A DNA stretch of 64,000 bases, taken from NCBI RefSeq assembly GCF_001010415.1, contig NZ_JPLE01000032.1:1-64000 (forward strand). Reading direction: 5' to 3'. This stretch comes from Xanthomonas pisi DSM 18956 (lineage in GTDB: Bacteria; Pseudomonadota; Gammaproteobacteria; Xanthomonadales; Xanthomonadaceae). Made by a program: the position numbers and the translations under genes. The notes under the pieces are model-generated. The model was not told where the DNA came from. It saw nothing but the letters and a program-made list of their open reading frames with translations, and searched no databases. This document shows positions 48,166-56,842 of the stretch, in pieces (positions within the stretch are counted from its first letter, which is position 1; each line of letters begins with the position of its first letter).

Positions 48166-50106
48166 TTATCCGGCCGGCAAGTCGCGCGCGTCGTCGGACC
48201 AGCCCGTGATCGGCAGGCGCAGCACCATGACCGCGCCGCCTTGTGGACTGTTAAGGGCCTGGATGGAGCCGCGGTGCTCATCGACGATGCGCTGAACGAT
48301 GGCCAGGCCCAGCCCGGTGCCCTTTCGGCGCCGGGTGAAGAATGGGTCGAATAGCAATGGCAGGTCCTCGGCGGCGAAGCCAGCGCCGCGATCCTGCACA
48401 CGGCACTCCACAGCGCGATTCCCGTCCTCGACGATCGTGCTGGCGGTGATGGTCACCTCGGTGCAAGCAGGCGCATGCTGGACTGCGTTCTCGATCAGGT
48501 TGACGAACACCTGCAGCAGGCGGCCATGGTTCATCGGCAGTACGCCGTCATAGGCGTTGGCCTGGTTGACGATGACAACGGTTGCTGCGTCGGCAGCCGG
48601 GCCGCAGATATGGCCGGCCTCGGCGATCACATTGCCCAGGCGTCCGTTGGTGAATTCCTCGGTCGGCGGCCGGCCATATTCGAGCAGGTCCGTCATCAGC
48701 TTGTTCAGTCGACGCACCTCGCGGCGCAGCACTTCCCGGTGACGGCCACTTCCGCCGCCGCCGTGTGAGCCTGCCTCCATCGCATCCAGGGTCGATGAAA
48801 TGCCGAACAACGGGTTGCGCACCTCATGGGCAACGCCGGCCATCAGCGCGCCGATGGCCGCCATCGCCTCGCTACGTCGCAACTCGGCCTGCAGCTTTCC
48901 GCGTTCCCGCTCGGACCGTGCGCGTTCTGCGATTTCCTGACGCAGGTCCGATACCGTGAGTCGCAGTTTCTGTTCGCTTTGTTCCAGCAGCGCCTTGGAG
49001 ACGGTGCTCTCCTGCAGTCGCGCCACCATCAGGTTGAATTGCCGTGCCAGATCGTCGAACTCGTCCTTGCCGCGTTCGGCGATGCGGTAGCCAAGATTGC
49101 CGTCGCCAATGGCCTTGGTCCCCGATGCCAGTTTTCGCAATGGCCTGACGACCGTCATGATCAGCAATGCACCCACCACCATTGCAACCAGCAGGTACAG
49201 CGGGATCGCGTACCCCAGCATGTTCAGCACCCGTACCGCGATGCGGTCCGCTTCCTTCTGCGGTGCCGTCAGCCCCTTGGCGGCCAACGGTTCGATCTCA
49301 TCGTCGGAGACATCGTCGAGATGGTTCTGCAATCTGACAAATTGCCTCGCCGATGCATCAATGGCGTCCTCGCCCACAAGCAGTTCATCGACACCGCGTC
49401 TGATCTGCACACGCAACGCCTCCACATCATCGCCCAGCCGTTGCTCCTCTGGCGCCAGCGGCAAACGCCGATATTCGGAGATGGCCTCGTCGAGGCCGGC
49501 GATTCTTTCCAGTAACTGCCGTGTCGTCAGCGCCGTCGTCCTGCGCTCATACGCCGACAGCCAAAATCCGAGTTTTGCTGCCTGTGCTTCCATGTTTGCG
49601 ATTGCAGCCAGACTGCGCCGCCGCGCTGGCTCGATTTTCGGCGCAGCCGCCACCATGCGATGGTCTGCAAGCGCGTCGATGTCTTTCAACAGCCCGGTGA
49701 CACGCTCGAACGTGGCGTCGAGCGCGTCTCTTTTATCCATCAGCGCAGCGCCGATACCGGAAAGATTCTTGAAGTCGGCAGCAAGGTGCCTGCCCAACTC
49801 GATTTCCCTGTCGGTGCTGCTCAACTGCATGTAGTTGGCGTGGTAGCGGGAAAAGTCGGCGCTGTCGTTGACGGTTTCCGCGCGGGTATCCGCAAGCGGT
49901 TGTGCGATGTACTGCAGCACACCATAGGCATACTCACCGACATTCTTTTCCATCTCGAGGGCAGCGATGCTGAAGGGCGCATCGATCTGCTCGAGTCTGG
50001 TCAGATGGCCGACGACCTCGTCGAGTCCGCGCTGGACGTAGAGCATCGACATCACGCCGAAGGCGACGATGATCGCGATGCCTGCATAGATCTTCGCCTT
50101 GACCAT
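48166..50106 (-). CDS. Membrane sensor histidine kinase
   Basis: A 646-residue NtrB-like kinase. Membrane helix 1 is at residues 6-24. A large, mostly helical periplasmic sensor follows (about 25-295), then helix 2 at 296-320 and HAMP to about 372. A short coiled coil leads to the HisKA domain with [10 protein letters not shown] (phospho-acceptor His427). The ATPase domain shows the N-box around Asn540, DRGAGF at 572-577 and GTGLGLAI at 596. The periplasmic part is not a PAS or Cache domain I can recognise. It is the last gene of the operon, 61 bp after its NtrC-type regulator. Confidence 0.88.
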   Translation of the reverse strand: MVKAKIYAGIAIIVAFGVMSMLYVQRGLDEVVGHLTRLEQIDAPFSIAALEMEKNVGEYAYGVLQYIAQPLADTRAETVNDSADFSRYHANYMQLSSTDREIELGRHLAADFKNLSGIGAALMDKRDALDATFERVTGLLKDIDALADHRMVAAAPKIEPARRRSLAAIANMEAQAAKLGFWLSAYERRTTALTTRQLLERIAGLDEAISEYRRLPLAPEEQRLGDDVEALRVQIRRGVDELLVGEDAIDASARQFVRLQNHLDDVSDDEIEPLAAKGLTAPQKEADRIAVRVLNMLGYAIPLYLLVAMVVGALLIMTVVRPLRKLASGTKAIGDGNLGYRIAERGKDEFDDLARQFNLMVARLQESTVSKALLEQSEQKLRLTVSDLRQEIAERARSERERGKLQAELRRSEAMAAIGALMAGVAHEVRNPLFGISSTLDAMEAGSHGGGGSGRHREVLRREVRRLNKLMTDLLEYGRPPTEEFTNGRLGNVIAEAGHICGPAADAATVVIVNQANAYDGVLPMNHGRLLQVFVNLIENAVQHAPACTEVTITASTIVEDGNRAVECRVQDRGAGFAAEDLPLLFDPFFTRRRKGTGLGLAIVQRIVDEHRGSIQALNSPQGGAVMVLRLPITGWSDDARDLPAG

Positions 50107-50167
50107 GTCGCACTCCTCGCGCGCGTGCCAATCTCACCTGTTGAGCGCTCAACCCCGGCATGCGGGC

Positions 50168-51526
50168 TTAGCCGGGATCGTGCGATGCCGCGCTGATGCC
50201 ATGCATCTTGATCTTCTGATAGAGCGTGCTGCGTGGAATCCCCAGGCGCAGCGCAGCCTGCTCGACCTTGCCTCCCACATCACGCAAAACGCGCTGGATG
50301 TGTTGTCGCTCGAGCTGCTGAAGCGTGAGATTCATCGTGTTTGCCGGCACGTCTTGCGCTGCGGGTAGCTCGAAGCGCAGGTCGCGTCGGGTGATGGTGT
50401 CGTCATTGCAGAGCAACGCGGCGCGCTCCAGCACATTGCGCAGTTCGCGGATATTGCCGGGCCATGCATAATCGCGCAGCGCCTGTTGCGCGTCATCGGT
50501 CAGTTGTACCTGCCGCGCCGGGTCGGTGACCATGCGGGCCAGCAGCGTGGAAGCGAGCGAGAGGATGTCCTGTTTGCGGTCGCGCAGTGCAGGCATCGTC
50601 AACGGAATGCTGCTGATCCGGAAATACAGGTCGCTGCGGAACACGCCTTCCTTCACCTTGCTGGCAAGGTCGTGGTGGGTGGCGGCAATCAGCCGGATAT
50701 CCACTTCGCGCTCGCGCACCGCGCCCATCCGGCGAAAACGCTTTTCTTCCAGTACCTTGAGCAGCTTGGGCTGCACGCGTGGATCGACATCGCCGATCTC
50801 ATCCAGGAAGACGGTGCCGCCATCGGCGATGTCGAGCATGCCCTGCTTGCTGGCGCTCGCCCCGGTGAATGCGCCTTTTTCGTGGCCGAACAATTCGGTT
50901 TCCAGAAATTCCGGCGACAGCCCGGCGCAATTGAGATCCACGAACGGCTCGTCGGCACGCGCGCTGTGGTGATGCAGCCACTTGGCGAGCATGCTCTTGC
51001 CGGTGCCGGTCTCTCCAAGAATCAGGATCGGGCTGTCGCTGCCCATCACCTTGCCTGCCTGTTCGGCCAGCATCCGGATGGCGGGGCTATCGCCCAGCAA
51101 CGGATCCACCCGTTCACGCTGTTCGCGTTTGCTCACCACTTGCTGCTGTCTGTGCAGCCGCCGATTGGTCAGCAGCCGCTTCACGATGGCGTGCAGCGCG
51201 GGCATTTCGATCGGCTTGGTCAGAAATTGTTCTGCCCCCTGCTTGATCGCCTGCACCGCCAGGTCGATCGATCCGTAGGCCGTCAGCACGATCATGGGAA
51301 CGTCCGGGTCGATCTGCCTGAAGTCGCGAAGCAGGTCGATCGCACTGCCGTCGTGCAGCCGGAAATCGATGACCGCGACATCCGGCGACGATGCCTGGAA
51401 CAGCTCCCTTGCCCTGCGACAGCTATCGGCGTCGATCACATCGTAGCCACGGGATTCTAGAAAGTCGCGCATGCCAAAACGGATGCTGTCCTCGTCATCG
51501 ACGATCATGATTCGGGTTCTTGCCAA
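50168..51526 (-). CDS. NtrC-family sigma-54-dependent response regulator
   Basis: A 452-residue regulator. The receiver has DDE acidic residues at 10-12, phospho-acceptor Asp54 in VIDFRLHDG, and T/K switch residues in MIVLTAYG and FLTKPIE. The AAA+ domain has Walker A GETGTGKS, the sigma-54 contact loop GAFTGA, and Walker B GGTVFLDEIGD. The C-terminus is a Fis-type helix-turn-helix (VEQAALRLGIPRSTLYQKIK). It should activate sigma-54 promoters. A matching promoter with palindromes stands in front of this very operon (55313-55478). Confidence 0.93.
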   Translation of the reverse strand: MARTRIMIVDDEDSIRFGMRDFLESRGYDVIDADSCRRARELFQASSPDVAVIDFRLHDGSAIDLLRDFRQIDPDVPMIVLTAYGSIDLAVQAIKQGAEQFLTKPIEMPALHAIVKRLLTNRRLHRQQQVVSKREQRERVDPLLGDSPAIRMLAEQAGKVMGSDSPILILGETGTGKSMLAKWLHHHSARADEPFVDLNCAGLSPEFLETELFGHEKGAFTGASASKQGMLDIADGGTVFLDEIGDVDPRVQPKLLKVLEEKRFRRMGAVREREVDIRLIAATHHDLASKVKEGVFRSDLYFRISSIPLTMPALRDRKQDILSLASTLLARMVTDPARQVQLTDDAQQALRDYAWPGNIRELRNVLERAALLCNDDTITRRDLRFELPAAQDVPANTMNLTLQQLERQHIQRVLRDVGGKVEQAALRLGIPRSTLYQKIKMHGISAASHDPG

Positions 51527-51556
51527 TCTTTTGTCTCCGGCAGCGCCGCGCGCACG

Positions 51557-52690
51557 TCAGAACGATAGTTGCATGCGGGCCAACAAGATATCGGGATTGT
51601 CCGTTCGGCCCCGACGCTCGCTTCGCACATCGATGTAATTGAGCATGATACGCAAGCGGTTGTTGACGTAATAGTTGACCCCGACGGTCACGTTGTTTTC
51701 CTCGCCCCCCCGTACCCGGCCGTCGTCCAGGTCGAGATGGCTATAGCGTGCGGTCAGTTCCCAGGCGCCGCGAGGCTGCTGCATCGAAACGCTTCTGAAC
51801 CTGCCGTTCTTGTACTGGCGCGACTGACCGGTGAGCACCCAGCTGCCTATCACGTACCAGCCTTGCAGCTGCGCATCGGCACTGCCGTGGCTGCGCCTGA
51901 TGGCAGCACGCATCCATTCGGCCTGCACGGAAACCGGGCCGGCGTTGCCTGCGGCTTCCAGTCCGATACGATCGATGCGATCGACGTTGTCCAGATCGCC
52001 GGTGTTCAAGAATCGGACATCCAGGGCTCTGGACTCCGGCCGGGCATTGAACTTGACCTCGCCGCTTGGACGTTCGATGACGACCGCCGCACCCAGATGC
52101 AGCATTGTTCCGCCGTTGCCGGTGTTGACCGGCACGAAGGTGGCCCGCAGCGCGGCGCCACGGCCCCTGTCGCGGCCATCGATAGACCTGCCGAACCCCA
52201 TGGCAGACAGCGTGTAGCGCTGGCGATTGCGGCTCACGCCCACACCCAACCGCCGCGATGGCGCGAAGGCATCGCTGGCCAGGGCGCGTTCGATCAAGGT
52301 GATGTTATTGGAACTGTTCAGTTCCTCCAGCCCGAACGGAACCTTGAACTGGCCAAGATCCAGATCGGCCTGCTTCCAGCCGTCGTATCGCAGTGCCACG
52401 CCATCGAAGCCTTCCTTGAATGCACCCTGCTTGTGGGTGCCGCTGTCGGTGACGCTGTACACGGCGGCGACGTCATAGGCGACCTCGAACGACCAATCGT
52501 CATTGAGCTTGCCATCGGCATCGAGCTTGGCACGCCGCAGTAGAAAGGCATCGTCGAGCTGCCTGACGTCGGCCCGGTAGGTCGCGTAATCCAGATGCAG
52601 GCGGCCGCCAAAGTGGATCTCGAGTGCGTGCGTCTCCTGCGTCGCAGCCAGGCAAGCCACCGACAGGCAGACAAGCAGCGGCGTGTTCAT
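51557..52690 (-). CDS. OprP/OprO-like phosphate/polyphosphate-selective porin
   Basis: A 377-residue outer-membrane barrel with signal peptide MNTPLLVCLSVACLAATQET. The mature start IHFGGRLHLDYATYRADVRQ is followed by FLLRRAKLDADGKLNDDWSF and DLGQFKVPFGLEELNSSN, which match the OprP/OprO family. The chain ends in a C-terminal phenylalanine (LARMQLSF). In Pseudomonas such trimers pass phosphate or pyrophosphate/polyphosphate. Specificity here is inferred from family and neighbours. Confidence 0.85.
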   Translation of the reverse strand: MNTPLLVCLSVACLAATQETHALEIHFGGRLHLDYATYRADVRQLDDAFLLRRAKLDADGKLNDDWSFEVAYDVAAVYSVTDSGTHKQGAFKEGFDGVALRYDGWKQADLDLGQFKVPFGLEELNSSNNITLIERALASDAFAPSRRLGVGVSRNRQRYTLSAMGFGRSIDGRDRGRGAALRATFVPVNTGNGGTMLHLGAAVVIERPSGEVKFNARPESRALDVRFLNTGDLDNVDRIDRIGLEAAGNAGPVSVQAEWMRAAIRRSHGSADAQLQGWYVIGSWVLTGQSRQYKNGRFRSVSMQQPRGAWELTARYSHLDLDDGRVRGGEENNVTVGVNYYVNNRLRIMLNYIDVRSERRGRTDNPDILLARMQLSF

Positions 52691-52721
52691 GCGACGGTCC
52701 CGTCATGCGATTGAACGCTGC

Positions 52722-53699
52722 TCATGGCCGCCGCACCAACACGAAGGTGGTGCCCTGCGTCACCAGTCCCCCGTTATCGCTCACCAGCAGAATGTGCTGC
52801 GGGTCGATCACGGTCATGCCTTCGAAGTTGTCCGGCCCAGCCGGAAGCATTGCGACGGTGTCGGTCGCACAGCTGCCATCGTTGCTGCAGGCGGCAAGGT
52901 CCAGCCGGCGCACACTGGCGGCGAAGCTGCCCTTGGCGCCTGCCTTGTCGCGTTCAAGCACCAGCAGGCTGCCGTCGGGCAGTACGTCGATTCCCTTGAG
53001 GCGGCTGTCAGGGGAATGTCGCAGGAACGACCAACGCCGGTGTTTCGCGTACACCGTGTGGCGGTCTTCCCGTGGCTCCAGCAGAGGCGACTCGGGCGCC
53101 GTCAGAAGACCGTACGCAGGGTGGATCGCCACCGCCTCCAGGCCGCGTCCCTTTTTGCGGTAGCGGCTCAGGTCGTCGGCTGGCGAGGGCACCGCGAGCT
53201 CGCCCAAAATGTTACCGGTCGGGCTGAAACGCACGATCCGCGAGGGCTTGTCTTCCAGCGCAACAACCAGTTCGGTGTCGCCCGATACGCCGTTGGCGGC
53301 GTTGTTGAGCGCCAGCCCTTCCGCATTGAAGGCATCGGACGTCAAACCCGCCTTTGCGTCCACCAGTGCCGCCGAGTGAATGGGCTCCACGCGCACGATC
53401 TCATCGCCATCCAGGGTGAGGCGGAAATGGAACACGTGGCCGTTGTCGGACAGCGCATAGAGCAGCCTCTCGTCCGCATCCCAGGCCAGGGCGGACAGCT
53501 CGGTGAGAGGAACGTTTCCCACCCGTGTTGTGGGCGGGAAGGTGAAGCGAGGCCTATCCGATCGTGCATCGATCTGAGGTGGCGCGGTTTCGGTGTGTGC
53601 CGGAACCGCGATCCCGGTCGTGACGTGGGCGTCCTGTGTGCACGTTGTCAGCAGCCCCAGGGTGGCCAGGCCCGCAGTCAGAAGAAGGTTCAAGTGCAT
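52722..53699 (-). CDS. Phytase-like/esterase-like secreted protein (PF13449 type)
   Basis: A 325-residue exported protein. The signal peptide ends near LLTTCTQ, possibly a weak lipobox. The mature part is a beta-propeller-like domain with LTELSALAWDADERLLYALSDNG, FNAEGLALNN, LEAVAIHPAYG and LKGIDVLPDGSLLVLERD. It ends with NFEGMTVIDPQHILLVSDNG, the pattern of the phytase-like family. Some members have been called esterases, but activity is poorly defined. It lies 31 bp upstream of the porin gene and 67 bp downstream of the VTC gene, in one operon. Confidence 0.78.
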   Translation of the reverse strand: MHLNLLLTAGLATLGLLTTCTQDAHVTTGIAVPAHTETAPPQIDARSDRPRFTFPPTTRVGNVPLTELSALAWDADERLLYALSDNGHVFHFRLTLDGDEIVRVEPIHSAALVDAKAGLTSDAFNAEGLALNNAANGVSGDTELVVALEDKPSRIVRFSPTGNILGELAVPSPADDLSRYRKKGRGLEAVAIHPAYGLLTAPESPLLEPREDRHTVYAKHRRWSFLRHSPDSRLKGIDVLPDGSLLVLERDKAGAKGSFAASVRRLDLAACSNDGSCATDTVAMLPAGPDNFEGMTVIDPQHILLVSDNGGLVTQGTTFVLVRRP

Positions 53700-53766
53700 G
53701 GAAGGGTCCTGTCGGAAATGAGGGACGGTGTGATGCAGCGCGGATGCGCGCCGAGCGACGCGTACG

Positions 53767-54672
53767 TCATGTCGTCGGTATCGCGTGCGTGGGAACCACA
53801 GCGAGCTTGCGCAGCGCAGGCAGCAACTTGTTGTACTTGGAGACCTGCCGCAGCGCGGCCAGGCTGACGCAGTACTTGGAAGCGCTATTGGTGGGGTGCT
53901 GGTGCAAGCTGCGCAGGATCTTGTCGGCGATGCCGTTGGCGTTGCCCGACTTGGTTTCGACGATCACCAGGTCATCGTCGATCCGGCAGGTGCCAGAGGC
54001 ATCCATGAAGACCATGCCGCGGTCGATCGTCATCCGCTCGCCCCCTTCCTTGGCCACCAGCGTGGTTCTGCGATACCGCATCCAGCAGATGGGTTCGAGC
54101 GCCTGTGTCAGGTCGCGTGCGTAGAGTTCGCGATAGGCCGAACGGATCTGCGACTGGGCGTGCTCGCCCAGTACGCCGTACTGATCCACCGGGCAGGCGA
54201 TGCGACGTTTCTCGGTCTGGCCGCGTTTGCCTTTGAGTTTGATCTCGGCAAAGCACAGTTGTGCATCGACATAGTTGCGCATGCGAATCTTGCAGCGCTG
54301 ACGCCGGCCGCGATGGTGATCGAAGTAACTGGTATGGCCCGGATCGTCGAAATAGCAGGTGTCGTAGATGAAATCGCGCTTTCCATCGATTTCCAGGATG
54401 TCGAACTGGCCGATCAGCTCCCCCCATGCCGGTGCCAGCCGATCTTCGTGCACCACGTACTTGTTGTCGCGCCGTATCAACATCGATGCGGTGGCGTTGA
54501 GTCGCTCCAGACCAATGGCGCGGAACTGCTGCTCCGGGCACGTCATGGAGTTGGCGACGGGGGTTTGAGCGCGCGCGGTAACGAGCGCCGCATCAGTGTG
54601 GGACAGCAAGAGCGGAACCCCATCGGCGAGCCGGTGACGCGGCAAAGCGAGTGGACAGGCGAATGTATTCAT
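53767..54672 (-). CDS. VTC-domain (polyphosphate polymerase type) protein
   Basis: A 301-residue protein with one VTC/triphosphate-tunnel domain. Basic and acidic tunnel residues are kept in order: RRDNKY (67-72), KIRMR (128-132), EIKLK (143-147), RYRR (199-202), TID (215-217), ETK (239-241) and SKY (265-267). Yeast Vtc4 with this fold polymerises ATP gamma-phosphate into polyphosphate and passes it through a membrane. Bacterial homologues often sit beside DUF4956 genes, as here. No SPX domain or membrane helix is present, so the DUF4956 neighbour may provide the membrane part. It starts 10 bp after that gene. Confidence 0.85.
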   Translation of the reverse strand: MNTFACPLALPRHRLADGVPLLLSHTDAALVTARAQTPVANSMTCPEQQFRAIGLERLNATASMLIRRDNKYVVHEDRLAPAWGELIGQFDILEIDGKRDFIYDTCYFDDPGHTSYFDHHRGRRQRCKIRMRNYVDAQLCFAEIKLKGKRGQTEKRRIACPVDQYGVLGEHAQSQIRSAYRELYARDLTQALEPICWMRYRRTTLVAKEGGERMTIDRGMVFMDASGTCRIDDDLVIVETKSGNANGIADKILRSLHQHPTNSASKYCVSLAALRQVSKYNKLLPALRKLAVVPTHAIPTT

Positions 54673-54682
54673 GGCGGCTTCC

Positions 54683-55267
54683 TCAAGGTTTGCGGTAAAA
54701 AATCCGCATGCTCACGGTGTCGTTGAGGTAATCGATGGCACGGACTTCGTAGGACACGACGTCCACGCCGAGCCGCTCGGCGATGCTGGCGTTCATCGCA
54801 GTCGGATTGGAGAGCGCGTGGATATGGATCTGGTCGAAGGTGATCTTGATGTTCTCGACCGAGCGCACGATCCGCGGGTGATCGAAGACATAGGCGCCCG
54901 TCAGTACCAGCACCACCGTGGCCGCGATCAGGGCAAGCGTGGTGCCCTGCACCGAACAGATCACCGCGATGGCAACGCTGCCGAAGAAATAGGTGATCTC
55001 GATCTTGGTGATCGGCTCGGAGCGAAGCGTAAACAGCGCAAGGATGGCGAATAGACCGAAACCGGCGGCTACACTGAACTGGACACTCGACAGAATAGTG
55101 AGCACCGCAAACACGAAGATGTTGAACAGTGCTGCTGCAGTAACGAGTTCCTTGTCTTGATGGCGGCGGTAGTACATGGCGAAGATCAGCACCAGCACTG
55201 CGGCAATATCGATGCAGAATCGTGAAAGCAATTCAAACAACGGTGTGTGGATCAATGTGGATAGCAA
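54683..55267 (-). CDS. DUF4956 membrane protein
   Basis: A 194-residue protein with four or five membrane helices (for example IAAVLVLIFAMYY, LFNIFVFAVLTILSS and AIAVICSVQGTTLALI) and a soluble C-terminus of about 60 residues. The family core FAILALFTLRSEPITKIEIT is clear. Function is unknown, but it commonly pairs with VTC proteins. I set the start at the TTG at 55267, because GGAG lies seven bases before it. The upstream ATG at 55324 lies inside a sigma-54 promoter. It is the first gene of the operon. Confidence 0.85.
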   Translation of the reverse strand: MLSTLIHTPLFELLSRFCIDIAAVLVLIFAMYYRRHQDKELVTAAALFNIFVFAVLTILSSVQFSVAAGFGLFAILALFTLRSEPITKIEITYFFGSVAIAVICSVQGTTLALIAATVVLVLTGAYVFDHPRIVRSVENIKITFDQIHIHALSNPTAMNASIAERLGVDVVSYEVRAIDYLNDTVSMRIFYRKP

Positions 55268-55312
55268 GGCTCTACTCCGGCACGGGCGGAATGCCGCGTT
55301 TACAGAGTGCAA

Positions 55313-55328
55313 AGCAGAACGCATGCCA
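55313..55328 (-). promoter_or_regulatory. Sigma-54 (-24/-12) promoter of the DUF4956-VTC operon
   Basis: The minus strand reads TGGCATGCGTTCTGCT from 55328 to 55313. GG at -24 and GC at -12 have the exact spacing of the consensus TGGCACGnnnnTTGCT, with changes at one base in each box. Transcription should begin near 55302, giving a leader of about 35 bases before the TTG start. The operon encodes its own sigma-54 activator. Confidence 0.7.
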
Positions 55329-55441
55329 ATCCGTTCGCTGCGCCTGAATCAATCCTCGGGCGCGTTGCAGATCAAGCAGATGCAGCTCTTTACAGGAGTG
55401 TGTTGCGCGTCAGGCAACGCGTGAGCTGACAGCTAGGACGT

Positions 55442-55478
55442 TGGAAATTCCAGGATCTGGACTGGATTCTGGAATCCA
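55442..55478. promoter_or_regulatory. Overlapping palindromes, candidate activator binding sites
   Basis: Three palindromes lie in 37 bp: TGGAAATTCCA (55442-55452), CCAGGATCTGG (55450-55460) and TGGATTCTGGAATCCA (55463-55478). The outer two share TGGA...TCCA ends, with centres about 23 bp apart, near two helical turns. They lie 145-170 bp upstream of the predicted start site, the usual distance for NtrC-type enhancers. A further hairpin GTTGC/GCAAC is at 55403-55415. The rest of the gap (55479-55933) shows no gene. Confidence 0.55.
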
Positions 55479-55933
55479 TAAAACCTGCGGAACGGACACG
55501 CAGAATCGATCGCTGCTTGTCCGGTGGCTACATGCAGCATGTTTGCAGAACGTTGCCTGCAGACACCGTTCAAGCACGCCGCATCGGCGTTGCGTATCGC
55601 GCGCGATACCTAATCGGACAGGGACTGCCCGTGGCGACCTTGCGCTGCTGGTGGGTGGGGTGTTTGCATTTCAGGGCTGGTGCATGCCGCCCCCCGGTTA
55701 GATCGGGCATTGCACGCCGGGACAATGCCATCGCCCTGTGTTGGCCAGTCGTAGGCGAGGTCGTGTGTGTCGGCAGAGCGAGGAGGCGGCGACATGCCGG
55801 CGACTCGCCAAACGCGGTCGACAAGCCCTCGCCAGAAGTGAGTCAGACCAGCTATGAAAAGCTGTCCAGTGCCGCCTGTGATCAGGCGGACCGGGGTGTG
55901 GCCTCCGGCAAAGTGCCGACGACCCAAGGCCAA

Positions 55934-55965
55934 CAAAAAAGCCGCGGCAATGCCGCGGCTTTTTT
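55934..55965. terminator. Rho-independent terminator
   Basis: AAAAAAGCCGCGGCA pairs with TGCCGCGGCTTTTTT, a strong symmetrical stem with flanking A and T runs, 19 bp past the stop of the NlpC/P60 gene. Confidence 0.9.
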
Positions 55966-55983
55966 GCGCAGTACGCTGGGCAA

Positions 55984-56733
55984 TCAGAGCACCCGACGCG
56001 CCTGGATGAACTTCTCGCTCCAGTAGCCACTGGCGAGCGAATCCACGCGCACGTCCTTGCCGCGGCTGGGCGCATGCAGGAACTTGCCGTCGCCGACCAC
56101 CAGGCCGACATGATCGATGCGGCCACGCTTGCCGAAGAACACCAGGTCGCCGGCCTTCAGCGCGTTCGGGTCCTTGATCAGTTCGGCCGATTCGTCGCGG
56201 GCGATATCGCGCGAGACGCGCGGCAGGTCGATGCCCAGCGCAGTCTTGAACACGTAACCGACCAGTCCGCTGCAATCGAAACCTTCGGTGGACTCGCCGC
56301 CCCACACGTAGGGAGTACCGAGCAGGGCCATGGCACGCTGCAGGATCACCTGCACGCGGCTGTCGGCAACGGCGTTCTGGGCAGCATTGGCCGCACTCTG
56401 CGAAACATCGTAATTGGCGAGCAGGCGGCTGAGGTCCCCGGCGAACATCGCCGAGCGGTCCATCAGCGGGATGGCGTCATTGGCGGCCAGATGCGGAAGC
56501 AGGGCGGCCAGGGTAGCGGTGGCAGCGGCGTCGGCGCGGCTGCGGGTTGCGGCTTTCTCGGCGGCGACGGCGCTGTCTGGCGTGGTCGTCTGCGGAGCGG
56601 ATGGGGCGGTATTGGCGGTCTGCGCCAGGGCGGGCAGCGCGGCAATCCAGAGAGCGGTGACGCATAGCAGGCGGAGCGGTTTCCGGAGCGGAAGCGGTGC
56701 GGCGCCAGTTTTGATCTGTTCGTCGTTCGTCAC
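55984..56733 (-). CDS. NlpC/P60 peptidoglycan hydrolase
   Basis: A 249-residue exported hydrolase. The N-terminus has a hydrophobic signal (LLCVTALWIAALPALAQ), then a low-complexity Ala/Thr region. The C-terminal NlpC/P60 domain has catalytic Cys154 in GFDCSG, His208 in DHVG and His220 in LHAP. It cleaves stem peptides of the cell wall. A paralogue lies 110 bp upstream on the same strand, separated by an A+T-rich promoter-like stretch (56770-56850), so each may be transcribed alone. Confidence 0.9.
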   Translation of the reverse strand: MTNDEQIKTGAAPLPLRKPLRLLCVTALWIAALPALAQTANTAPSAPQTTTPDSAVAAEKAATRSRADAAATATLAALLPHLAANDAIPLMDRSAMFAGDLSRLLANYDVSQSAANAAQNAVADSRVQVILQRAMALLGTPYVWGGESTEGFDCSGLVGYVFKTALGIDLPRVSRDIARDESAELIKDPNALKAGDLVFFGKRGRIDHVGLVVGDGKFLHAPSRGKDVRVDSLASGYWSEKFIQARRVL

Positions 56734-56842
56734 GCGGGAATCACAATTCTGCTGTCGATGCGGGATGATGCCCTGGTGAACGAATCGTTACGTTCAAAAA
56801 AAGTTAACTTTCCGTTTTATTACTTGTGATGAGCATCACATT

